Virus record (IMG/VR): IMGVR_UViG_3300006350_000053
Location: 1 to 23,206 of that record
Strand: one strand, 5' to 3'
DNA length: 23,206 bases
DNA from: a virus
In this document: positions 7,401 through 15,800 of the stretch, piece after piece
Layout: every line of letters begins with the position of its first letter
Position numbering within the stretch: position 1 is the stretch's first letter
The notes under the pieces: generated by a model
The model's input: the letters and a program-made list of their open reading frames with translations, nothing else
The model's database searches: none
What the model was told of the DNA's origin: nothing
Position numbers and translations under genes: made by a program

Positions 7401-10400
7401 TAACCAAGGTGGAGAATCAACCTCTGGTGGTGCAGGATTTAGTTGGACTTTAACAGAACAACCAGGATCTGTAAAATCAATCACACCTGAGATGAATCCA
7501 TGGGATGGTAAATTCTATAGAGTTAATGACGTAATATCATTTAATGATAGTGTTGCTAGTGGTTCTAACTTTAGTGCAACTGTAACTGCTGTAGGTGTTC
7601 CTCAAACTGCTACTTTAGGTTCTGCAGGAGAAGGATATAATGTTGGTGATAGATTAAACCCTACATTTGTTATTGATACTACTGATCCTGTTGGTGGAGC
7701 ACAATGGAATGAGTCAGCACAAGGTATTTTCAATTATATTACTTACAATGTTAAAGTAGAATCTGGTACTACTCATGGTGGTAACAGTTACTTTATTGAT
7801 AAGTTAGATGGAAATGGTTGGGTAGAACATCCAGATTTAACTCTTGAGCGTGGTTATGCATATTCATTTGTATTCACAGATGGAAATGCTATGGCACATC
7901 CATTCCATTGGTCAACAACTGAAGATGGAACTCATGGTGGTGGTACTAGATACCAAACAAATATTAGAAAGCATTGGGATGCTAATGGTGTAGAAGATGG
8001 ATCACAGATATTTGTAACTGACGTTACTCCAGCTACTCTTCATTATTATTGTGAACAACACCCAAATATGGGTGGTCCTAGTGGTCAAAGAAATCAGGTA
8101 ACCATGTCTGGTACATGGGGAACTGGATTAGCAGTAGATGTTGCTACTCTTTCCAGAAATAAAAAGGTTGAAATATTTACAGATGGTAGTGCAAAATATG
8201 ATGGAAGAATAACCAGTTCAGGTCTTACTGCAACACAGAATGTTCAGATAGAATCTGGTGGAAATTTAGTAACAATTCCAGCTGCTGGTCCTGTTGGTGG
8301 TGATATAACCTGTGGAGGTAACCTCACAGTCGCTGGTAATGCCACTGTAGACGGTGATTTACTCATTAAAGGTACTTCAGAGTTCTCTGCTACTGTAGGG
8401 GGTGCTGGAGAGGTTGCTATAGGTGATGTAAACGCTGATACAGTTAATATTAAAGGTGATGTATTATTCAATCCAGTATATGGAACACCAACACCACCTG
8501 CAACAGTTGGTACTTTAGAATCTGCACAATTATTCTTAGATTTTAGTGAAGCAAAATTTGGATTCTTTGAACATGAACCAAAATCAGAAGTTGATATAAC
8601 AGGTCGTCTTCATAACACAGGTGATGCATTTTTAGCATCTACTCAAGGAGAAACATTACATATAGGTAGAGATCAAGAAACATATACTGCTGCTCCTGGT
8701 ATTGTATTAGATGTTGCAGGAGATACAATAACAACTGGTCATGTAGCAGTTCCAGATGGTGTAGAGGGAGATCCTCAATTTAGATTTACAAGTAATCCAA
8801 AGGTTGGTTTATTTGCTCATAATATTAGTGGTAATGAATATGGAATTTCGTTTAATAATGATTCTGGTAGAACAGTCGAAATAAATTCGGGAGAGAATAA
8901 GTTTTATAGAAATACCGACTGGATTAAAGAATCTGTTGGAACTACAACTCTTACTAGTGGAACTGGATATACAAATGGAATTTATACTAATATAACTGGT
9001 ATTGGTGGTAGTGGTAATGGAATTAAATTTAATTTAACAGTTGCATTTGGAACTACAATATCTAATCCAGGTGTTGGATATACTGATGCCATTTATACTG
9101 GTGTTACCTTAACTTCAGTCACAGGTGCTACAGCAGGTGCATTACAAACTCTTAACATCACTACTGCTGGTAATGATTATGTTAGTGGAACATATACAAA
9201 CGTCGCTTTAAATGGTGGAAATGGATCAAATGCTACTGTTGATGTTATAGTATCTGGAGGAGGAATTACTTCAATTGTACCTAATACTGTTGGTTCTGGA
9301 TATCAAGCATCAGATGCAGTATCTGTTAATGTTGCTGATATTGGTGGATCTCAATTAAGTAATAATTTTACTATATCTGCAGGTGGTTCTGGATATACTG
9401 ATGGAAATTATTTGAACATTCCTTTTGTTAACTCAAGTGGTTCTGGTACAAATGGTAGAGGAAACGTAACAGTTTCTGGTGGAGCAGTTACAGCAGTAAC
9501 AGTACAAACTGGAGGAGGTGGATATACTACCTCAGACGTTTTAACTTTTGATGGAGATGATCTTACAATTGCTGTAATTAATACACTTTCTATAGCAGTT
9601 GCTGGAAGTGGATATGCAAATGGAAATTACACTAATGTTTCTTTATCAGGTGGAAACGGTGCTGGAGCAACTGCTGATATTGTCGTTTCTGGTAATGCAG
9701 TTACTAGTGCAACTATTTCAACTAATGGTGGAGGAACGAACTATCTCGTTGGAGATACCTTAACTTTTGCATCCTCTGCTGTTGGTGGAACTGGTGCTGG
9801 ATTAATTGACACTTTAACAATATCGGCTGCTGGTACTGGATTTACTGATGGAAACTATACAGGTGTAGCACTTTCTGGTGGTAGTGGATCTAATGGAACT
9901 ATTGATATTGAAGTTAGTGGTGGACAAATAACTGCAGCAACTATTAATAATAAAGGTACTGGATATGCTATTGGTAATGTTTTAAGTATTGCTGGATATG
10001 CTGGAGCATCAGTAACAGTAGCAACCTTAGCAAGTCCAGTTGCTGGATCTCTTTCAGTAGCAACTATTACTGTAGGTAGTGGAGCACAAGTAACTCCTGC
10101 TACTGTAATCACTGGTACTGGATCAGTTCTTGAAGTAGGTACTGTTGCTAGTGGTAGTGGTGGAAATGGAGCTGCTGTAGATTTAGTAGTTAGTGGTGGA
10201 CAAGTTACTAGTGCAATTGTAGCGAATGCTGGAACAGGATTCTCTATTGGAGATACAATCAGGGTTAATGATTCTGATATGACTTATGATGATGGTACTG
10301 GATCTATAGTACAATCTGCTGTTCCAACAACACAGATGCTTCTTACCATTGATGGTTTAGGACAAGTAACTAAAGCAACAATTCCAACAACTGGGGAAGG

Positions 10401-12066
10401 AGAAGGATATAAATTAGCTGATGAAATTACAGTTAATGCAAGTGATATTGGATCTGGTGGTAATGGATTTAAAATAACTGTTGGATCTATAAACACTGAA
10501 ACTACTGTTTCTATTAATGAAAGAGAAGGTTCATTAACAGTTAAACAGTTTGATGCTCAGACACTTACTATTGATAATTCATTAGCATTAACTGGTACTG
10601 GAATAAACAAACAAACTGCTGATAATTTTCTATTAACTGCCCTTACAAATAGTTTTGTAGAAATAACTGGACAACAAGCATTTATAGTACCTAGAGGAAA
10701 TAGTGCTCAACGCCCAACAGGTGTTGCAGGTATGATTCGTTATAATAGTGAAGTTAGTCAGTTTGAAGGATATAATGGAACTTCATTTGTATCTTTAGGT
10801 GGCGTGAGAGACGTTGACCTTGATACTTATATAACTGCTGAAAATACAACTAATGCAGATGATGATACGTTTAGATTTTATAATGAAAATGTTAATACTA
10901 TTAAACTTACTAAAGATGTCTTTAGTTTAAATAACGCTGATTTAATTGAATATACTGACCTTAATAATGTTGCTCTTTGGGTAGAAGGAACTGCAGTAAT
11001 TTCACCTTTTGATGCCAGTACATTTGATGGATCTTCAGCATCTATTGTTGATGTAAACGCTGAAACAATTACTCTTACTGGACATAATTTAACACAAGGT
11101 GTAATCGTAACTTATTCTAATGGTGGTGGTAGTGATATTGGTGGACTTGCAAATGGAGTAGATTATCATGTAGAGGTTGTTGATGCTAATACTATTAAAT
11201 TAGCTTCAGATTCTGCTGATCTTGCTAATGATAATTTCGTTAATATTGGTCCTGTAGGAACTGGAACATCTCATACATTTACTCCAACAACTGCTTCTGT
11301 AGTTGATATTCTTTATTACTATGGAGACAACGTATATGCAGTAACAGGAAGTGGTACATTTGATGCTAGTGCTTCTAATTTCCCATCACATACTACAGGT
11401 GCTGTTGCTAATGGAACTGCACAATTAACTTGGAGAAGAACTAGATATGCAAATCCAGTATTTAGAGCAAAAGATGTAGATTATCAAATAGAAACATTTA
11501 ATATTAATACTGCAAACTTGAAATTTAGTAGTACTTCTACTAATGCTTATATCGGTAGTAATATAGATTCTATAGATTTTGGATTTGATAACACTGGAGA
11601 TAAAGTATTATTTGGAGCAACTAAAACTGGTGGATTATTTGTTAACACTGGTTATGTTGCTGGTACAACTTCTAACACAGAAATTTTAAATTATGAATTA
11701 AATGAATTTACTTTAAAAGATACTAAAGTATTATCAGCAGATGCAACTCTTGATACATCAGTTGGTAATTCAGTATCATTAACATTTAAACCATATACTG
11801 AAGGTTTCTCTGGTAAGTTTATGGTTGAGATAAAAGATAACTCAGCAACACCTAAGAGACAATTCTCAGAAATTAGTTTCCTTTGTGTTTCTGATGGTTC
11901 AGCAATAATTTACACTGAGGTAAGTAAGATATATACTGATGTGGTCCTATGTGATGTTTCTGTGGATATTGTTGGTAATAATATCACATTAATTGTTCAA
12001 GATTCTCAAAACTCCTCAACGGTTGTCTATACCGTTAAGGCAATACACAATAGCATTCTAGCATAA
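4450..12066 (+). CDS. Giant mosaic tail-fibre protein with lectin and cupredoxin domains (2538 aa)
   Basis: Domains read in order. Residues 1-50: Mtd-like start (RIQPKRSTTPNSKPQVADL, ending KLFINNNGTVEEL). About 70-385: right-handed beta-helix (TWFVSKNGTD, FATIKYAMTYAQSGDVIEV, GEYEEIFPLQIPAGVAVRG). 385-560: ConA/LamG-like lectin. 575-700: beta-helix resumes (SVYGTRGITADGKGVRLRC). 845-1100: GxGY-type repeats. 1105-1210: cupredoxin-like domain. 1286-1345: solenoid (GDITCGGNLTVAGNATVDGD). 1498-2015: second GxGY array. 2085 onward: RPTGVAGMIRYNSEVSQFEG and GVRDVD, a C-terminal block familiar from cyanophage fibres, ending AIHNSILA. The ATG at 4450 lies inside the upstream 64-aa gene and starts the conserved RIQPKRS domain, which supports it. 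The stop overlaps the next start (TAATG). A host-binding or virion-surface fibre is likely. No signal peptide or membrane helix is seen. The start is at least moderately sure; the architecture is by inspection. Confidence 0.85.
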   Translation: MATRIQPKRSTTPNSKPQVADLRSNEIALNIPDRKLFINNNGTVEELLNGAPNDETIITSMFVQSITDGVGNTWFVSKNGTDKAQVGGNNPLNTAAQNTNQWGATEGTAFATIKYAMTYAQSGDVIEVSAGEYEEIFPLQIPAGVAVRGSGQKNTFIKPTTGTNQLDCFQMIGDCMIEDLTVKDYFYNSSNDTGYAFKLKNNYNVATEGRRPYIKGVSVITKGSVTSASDPRGFNQGDAGRGALIDGSVVSTSSSEATLLFNEVTFIVPNSRGLYLKNGARAEWLNSFTYFAQDSIVGENPGGTGFAGQGKIRLKLNGITGTFNVGNTITLRNSGGTIIAQGTISGNDGTYITIDGQGTGEFVEAAASTDGKSITVNGDTQLSTTEKKFGTASVLFDGTGDDLSLATSSDFGFGTGDFAVEAFIRPTAITVLDTIFDFRTASPEVALAISINSSGQIVVNVNGSNVITGGSISINTWAHIAVSRVSGTTSLFVNGSRVGSAYTDSNNYGNTKPLTIGRSGVDGGNAFAGYVDEIRISKGAARYANAASITVPTAAFVADVNTSLLIHADGLSGSTQILDGGITSQDIQSSSGGVAQFITLADYTDFGAELRSIGSASVYGTRGITADGKGVRLRCIVHNFGYVGLGADQSNDISNVIQANEVIEQNSGRALFTSMDQNGDFRVGNAFFVDQERGTVSFAGGDSGGTTFDQLTVSGSGNTTTILPTQITVGNLGFSGDQIINNTTNGIELGSTLELLDGTSADPSLTFINDNDSGIFRDTDYVEYTINDANEETTTPIGNPWALGFKDARKLQIGRINWSLVNLAVAASNIGTITNVSFGNNYAPGQHSSPVSGGAGTGATLNYEIWPFTVNITNKGSGYTPGTTQQEDVVTNSGNGNGGKINVEIHGIETATLNGGSGYYTGDLGTGHTFGNIPFQGGNGTTGAASLEVDANGVIVTVTITQHGTGYNNGDVLTVNNSDLIYTNNQGGESTSGGAGFSWTLTEQPGSVKSITPEMNPWDGKFYRVNDVISFNDSVASGSNFSATVTAVGVPQTATLGSAGEGYNVGDRLNPTFVIDTTDPVGGAQWNESAQGIFNYITYNVKVESGTTHGGNSYFIDKLDGNGWVEHPDLTLERGYAYSFVFTDGNAMAHPFHWSTTEDGTHGGGTRYQTNIRKHWDANGVEDGSQIFVTDVTPATLHYYCEQHPNMGGPSGQRNQVTMSGTWGTGLAVDVATLSRNKKVEIFTDGSAKYDGRITSSGLTATQNVQIESGGNLVTIPAAGPVGGDITCGGNLTVAGNATVDGDLLIKGTSEFSATVGGAGEVAIGDVNADTVNIKGDVLFNPVYGTPTPPATVGTLESAQLFLDFSEAKFGFFEHEPKSEVDITGRLHNTGDAFLASTQGETLHIGRDQETYTAAPGIVLDVAGDTITTGHVAVPDGVEGDPQFRFTSNPKVGLFAHNISGNEYGISFNNDSGRTVEINSGENKFYRNTDWIKESVGTTTLTSGTGYTNGIYTNITGIGGSGNGIKFNLTVAFGTTISNPGVGYTDAIYTGVTLTSVTGATAGALQTLNITTAGNDYVSGTYTNVALNGGNGSNATVDVIVSGGGITSIVPNTVGSGYQASDAVSVNVADIGGSQLSNNFTISAGGSGYTDGNYLNIPFVNSSGSGTNGRGNVTVSGGAVTAVTVQTGGGGYTTSDVLTFDGDDLTIAVINTLSIAVAGSGYANGNYTNVSLSGGNGAGATADIVVSGNAVTSATISTNGGGTNYLVGDTLTFASSAVGGTGAGLIDTLTISAAGTGFTDGNYTGVALSGGSGSNGTIDIEVSGGQITAATINNKGTGYAIGNVLSIAGYAGASVTVATLASPVAGSLSVATITVGSGAQVTPATVITGTGSVLEVGTVASGSGGNGAAVDLVVSGGQVTSAIVANAGTGFSIGDTIRVNDSDMTYDDGTGSIVQSAVPTTQMLLTIDGLGQVTKATIPTTGEGEGYKLADEITVNASDIGSGGNGFKITVGSINTETTVSINEREGSLTVKQFDAQTLTIDNSLALTGTGINKQTADNFLLTALTNSFVEITGQQAFIVPRGNSAQRPTGVAGMIRYNSEVSQFEGYNGTSFVSLGGVRDVDLDTYITAENTTNADDDTFRFYNENVNTIKLTKDVFSLNNADLIEYTDLNNVALWVEGTAVISPFDASTFDGSSASIVDVNAETITLTGHNLTQGVIVTYSNGGGSDIGGLANGVDYHVEVVDANTIKLASDSADLANDNFVNIGPVGTGTSHTFTPTTASVVDILYYYGDNVYAVTGSGTFDASASNFPSHTTGAVANGTAQLTWRRTRYANPVFRAKDVDYQIETFNINTANLKFSSTSTNAYIGSNIDSIDFGFDNTGDKVLFGATKTGGLFVNTGYVAGTTSNTEILNYELNEFTLKDTKVLSADATLDTSVGNSVSLTFKPYTEGFSGKFMVEIKDNSATPKRQFSEISFLCVSDGSAIIYTEVSKIYTDVVLCDVSVDIVGNNITLIVQDSQNSSTVVYTVKAIHNSILA
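5602..6135 (+). other. ConA/LamG-like lectin domain within the 2538-aa protein
   Basis: Residues about 385-562 show the jelly-roll lectin pattern: KKFGTASVLFDGTGDDLSLA, then DFGFGTGDFAVEAFIRPTA, WAHIAVSRVSGTTSLFVNGS, and GYVDEIRISKGAARY. The order of a FDGxxDyl strand, a DFxxExFIRP strand, a WxHIAVSR strand with FVNG, and a YVDEIRIS strand is the Laminin_G_3 signature. Such domains commonly bind glycans, so this is a likely surface-sugar-binding module. It is bracketed by beta-helix sequence, so it appears to be inserted in the helix. Confidence 0.8.
7735..8080 (+). other. Cupredoxin-like (type-1 copper) domain within the 2538-aa protein
   Basis: Residues about 1100-1210 read as a small beta-barrel: NVKVESGTTHGGNSYFIDKL, then DLTLERGYAYSFVFTDGNAM, AHPFHWSTTEDGTHGGGTRY and a C-terminal YYCEQHPNMGG. 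His1150 or His1153, Cys1201, His1204 and Met1207 match the ligand layout of blue-copper proteins. The C-x2-H-x2-M spacing is the amicyanin spacing. A conserved cupredoxin-like segment with THGGG also occurs in other marine phage proteins as I remember them. Copper binding is inferred from the residues. Confidence 0.72.
8936..10290 (+). repeat. GxGY beta-repeat array in the 2538-aa protein
   Basis: Units of about 72-76 residues follow the plan L(T/S)I..AG(S/T)G(Y/F).DGNYTNV.LSGG.G..AT.DIVVSGG.(V/I)T.ATI...GTGY..GD.L. Clear unit starts are LNI at 9151, FTI at 9367, LSI at 9586 and LTI at 9814. A first degenerate unit begins near 8936 and weaker ones follow to about 10290. Related units occur at 7050-7640, in the 738-aa protein at about 3840-3990 and in the second giant at 21335-22380 and 23000-23206. 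Confidence 0.8.
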
Positions 12067-12839
12067 TGGCAACAAAAATAGTAAAATCGTTCCAATCTGA
12101 AGGTGGGTTCTCTGTTAAAGAGGCAACTATTATTGATGAAAATAGACACATCATTGATGCTGCTAGTGTAAAAGTTTTAGATGATGCCAATACTAGAACA
12201 TTTAAAAAGGAGTATATTGTACATGCTTCTTTGAATGATGCTACTAATTCTGCTGAGATGACTCCAACTCATACAGTAGCAGCAGATAGAATTGTTTTTG
12301 TTACTGGTTTTATGTTAGGTACATGGAAAGGTTATCCAGTAGCTACATATAACGTGGGTGCTAATGATACAACTGTAACTTGCTCATTAGCTGAACATGG
12401 TTTAAGTCAAGGTGATTCGATTGATATTGAATTTCAATCTCCATACTTATCATCTAATGGAACATTCACAGTAGCAAGTGTAGTTGATATAAACACATTT
12501 ACATTTACTACTACAAACCCTCTAAATGTCAACAATGCTGTTGTTGGTGCATTTTTAGAGATTACATCTATGTCTCTTAACTGGGAGCAAGCAATTAAAA
12601 TTGAATCTGCAGTTCTTAGTGATACGTTGCAGCAACTAACCATTGCAGCACAACACAAAACTGTTGTTAAAGATAACACTCCCCCAGGTCAAACTTGGGA
12701 TATCAACGCTATCATTAACAATACAACTAAGGTTCTTACCTTTACTCCATCCGTTTCAGCAGCAAAACTACAATATCGTGGTAATGGTGTTAGATGGAGT
12801 GGAAAAGTTGAAATAGTATATACCGAAAGGAATTACTAA
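12066..12839 (+). CDS. Virion structural protein between the two giant fibre genes (257 aa)
   Basis: Start and upstream stop share an A (TAATG), so translation is probably coupled to the giant upstream gene; no clear Shine-Dalgarno sequence is seen. The N-terminus (SFQSEGGFSVKEATIIDENR) is followed by a strand-rich body. Residues 97-155 hold a compact module, with AEHGLSQGDSIDIEFQSPYL, then SNGTFTVASVVDINTFTFTT. It follows a general HGLxxGDxVxI...NGTFxVxxVxxxTFT plan also seen in fragments of the giant neighbours. The last third (SLNWEQAIKIESAVL, then QQLTIAAQHKTVV, ending KVEIVYTERNY) looks like a beta-sandwich interrupted by the module. It is probably a minor tail or fibre-attachment protein. 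No enzymatic motif is present, and I cannot assign a T4 counterpart. Confidence 0.78.
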   Translation: MATKIVKSFQSEGGFSVKEATIIDENRHIIDAASVKVLDDANTRTFKKEYIVHASLNDATNSAEMTPTHTVAADRIVFVTGFMLGTWKGYPVATYNVGANDTTVTCSLAEHGLSQGDSIDIEFQSPYLSSNGTFTVASVVDINTFTFTTTNPLNVNNAVVGAFLEITSMSLNWEQAIKIESAVLSDTLQQLTIAAQHKTVVKDNTPPGQTWDINAIINNTTKVLTFTPSVSAAKLQYRGNGVRWSGKVEIVYTERNY

Positions 12840-12844
12840 ACCAA

Positions 12845-12852
12845 GATAAATA
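12845..12852 (+). promoter_or_regulatory. Candidate late promoter (GATAAATA) for the second giant gene
   Basis: GATAAATA matches the T4 late octamer TATAAATA at 7 of 8 positions. It lies in a 39-base gap, the longest non-coding stretch in the window, 26 bases before the ATG at 12879. This spacing leaves a leader of about 20 bases containing the ribosome-binding sequence. Its position is good, but in AT-rich DNA the match alone is weak. Confidence 0.45.
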
Positions 12853-12860
12853 AATCAATA

Positions 12861-12874
12861 GAGGAAACGTAGGA
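12861..12874 (+). promoter_or_regulatory. Ribosome-binding sequence for the second giant gene
   Basis: GAGGAA (12861-12866) and AGGA (12871-12874) precede the ATG at 12879. The AGGA is 4 bases away and the GAGG 14 bases away. Together they set this start, which also begins the conserved fibre N-terminus. Confidence 0.55.
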
Positions 12875-12878
12875 TCAA

Positions 12879-15800
12879 ATGGCTTTAGAATTAAATGCTG
12901 ATAAGCAGATTATTCAGTCAGACAAACTCAAAATTAAAAACGACACGAGTGTCAGAATTGATTTAGGGGGAGGTGCTGATGAGAAAGCGGCTATTTTTGG
13001 AAATTTAACAGCGGATGCTGATAAACTTGTTCGTATAGGTATAAACACATTAAATCCTCAATATGAATTAGACGTTGAAGGACAGATAAGAACTACTACA
13101 TCTATTATTTCAGATACTGCTCGTATCGCAAACTTGGATATTGATACGATTGTTAACCCAAGTTTAGCATTAAGAGCACCAGTTTTAAATACTTTTACTG
13201 ATCCTAACACTAACGAGTTACTATTTCCTCGCTCTACAACTCCTGCATATAGTGACGACAGTAATAAGATTGCTACAACAAACTTCGTATATAATATTGC
13301 TACTAACGACGTTGGTGGTCGTATTTACGTTTCAGCACAGATAGGTTCTGATACATTTGATGGTCGTTCTGCTACTAAACCAGTTAGAACAATTAAGAGA
13401 GCAACACAACTCGCTGCTTCAACTCCTGATAAAGAAACAATTATTGTTGCAGGTGGTGATTATCTAGAAGATAACCCAATTTCTCTACCAGATTTATGTT
13501 CTGTTGTTGGTGATAATATTCGTTTGACAATTTGCCGACCAGCAAATCCTGGTAAACATATGTTCAAGGCATCTGATGAGAACTATGTTACTGGTATTAC
13601 TTTCAGAGATCAGATTGATGGAAATAATGTACCAATTAAAACTTGGAGTTATGCATATGTATTTGATGATAAACAGAGATTCTATTATCCAAAATCTTTA
13701 GGTGGTCAATACGGTAGAACATTTAACTTAGGTCATAAAATATCTGCTGCCCAAGAATGGAAATTAACGTTCAACTCTAATGGTGGTGGAGTATTATTAG
13801 TTCCTGGTATCGTATTAACATCAGTTACTGGTGGTACTGGTACAATTTCAGAAGTTGTATTTGATACTGGTACAGATCAAGCTGGATATGTTGTTATACA
13901 AAATATTACTGGTTTGATTGAATCAACTGGTTCTGTATATACTTACGATGCAAATGATCCAGTAGTAAACTATAACTTATCAGTTTCTAGTGGTGAACAG
14001 TTAACTCCTGATGGACAGGTTGTTAAACATCAAACTACACATACCTCTTATAGTGTATCTAAAGTTAAATATGATCCATTATTATATCCAAATGGTTTAA
14101 TAGTAACTGTAACTGGTACAGGTGTTTATCATGATTTTGAAGTTGGTCAATATGTTAGATTTACTAATTTCCCAGATGCTGGACTATATGCTGACCTTGA
14201 TAGGTTTAATGGTCGTCAATATGTTTCACATAGAATTGAAACTACTGATGGATTCAGTACTCAATTTGTAGTATATAAAGATAATCCAACAGATCTTGGA
14301 GCAATAGGTGCTCCTGGTGGAGAATATGGTGTTACTAACTTCGCTGTTACTGTAACTTCTGATGATCACTATGTAACATTCTCTCTAGACAACTCTCCTC
14401 GTAAGTTTGTAACGTCTACAAAGAGTGCTAATAGATATCTTGATGCTACTGATTTAATTGATAGAAACAAAGCAGGTATTGCAGATCAAGCATTAAAGAG
14501 AGCAAAGAAAGAATATCCAGCATTAATGTGTGCTGATGAGGCAAAATGTATTAATGATATTGGTTATATTATAGATGCTGTTAACTATGACCTTACATGG
14601 GGTGGTAATGCAGCAACTAAAGAAGCAGCTGAATACTATTATACAGGTGGTGTATTAGATCATTTAGTTGGATCATTAAAAGAAAGTACATATACATTTG
14701 CACAAGCAAGAGACCTGTCTATACAGGCAATGAGAAACCAACTTGAGTATGTTAGTAGTAGCACTAAAACTTCTGTAACCAAGACAGTAGGATTTGGTGG
14801 AAATGCTATTTGGGATAATGAAAGATTTGTTTCAGTTAGTCAAAGTGGTATTGCTACTTCTGCTGATGGAGTAACTTGGACTTCTCAAACAGTTGCTGGT
14901 AGTCCCTATTTAAGAGATGTATTATTTAATAAATGGGCAGTTGGTGAAAGAGGAGTACCAGAATATATCGCTGTTGGTCATGGTGGTGTAATATTTACAT
15001 CTAATAATACAGTAGATTGGTATAGTAAAACTACACCTAATACAAAAGATTTAAAAGCAGTAGCTTATGATGGAACAACTTATGTTGTTGTTGGTGAAGA
15101 TGGTACAGTATTAACATCTCAAAATGGTAATACTTGGGTTGCACAAACTAGTGGAACAACTAATGATCTTGAAGATATCATATACAATGATGATTATGAT
15201 GCATTCTATGCTGTTGGTAATAATGATACAATACTTAAATCTACAAATTCTGGTGTTACTTGGACTGCATTAGAAAGTGGTACAATTTCACAAAATATTC
15301 AAAGTATATCTTGGTTTGAAGGAACCATGGTTGCTGGTGTTGCACGAGCACATATTCTAATAAGTGATGATGGTGGAGATACTTGGGAAACTAATACTAT
15401 AACAAGTACTGTTACATCTGATCGTAACCAAGATGCTGCTGATTTATTATTAAAGAACAAGAAATTACTTGCTGCACAAGGTTTATTTAATTACTTGAAT
15501 AATGGTGGTTCTGGTCATACAGTGCCTACAGGAAACATGGCATGTATTGATGATATTGTAGATGTAGTAGAAGCAATAGCTCATGACTTAAGACATGGTG
15601 GAAACTATAGAACATATAAGGCAGCAAGTTACTATGTTAGTACAAACGCAACTGCTGGAGAAGAAGCAGAAGCAGTAGGTGCATTAGACGCTGCTATTGT
15701 ATTAGCAAAATCTATAATTCGTAACGTATCAATAACAGTTAACTATGTTAACGATGCAACTTATGTTGCTTCTCTTGAGACACCATATCAAGCACTTACA

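Noticed and set aside
12018-12036. Stem AACGGT/ACCGTT as a terminator at the end of the first giant gene
   Set aside because: Only 6 bp with a 7-base loop and no U-run, inside coding sequence. Translation is coupled to the next gene, arguing for read-through.
2066-12066. A diversity-generating retroelement, because two proteins have Mtd-like N-termini
   Set aside because: No reverse transcriptase, template/variable repeat pair or C-type lectin variable region is visible. The shared feature is only the N-terminal domain.
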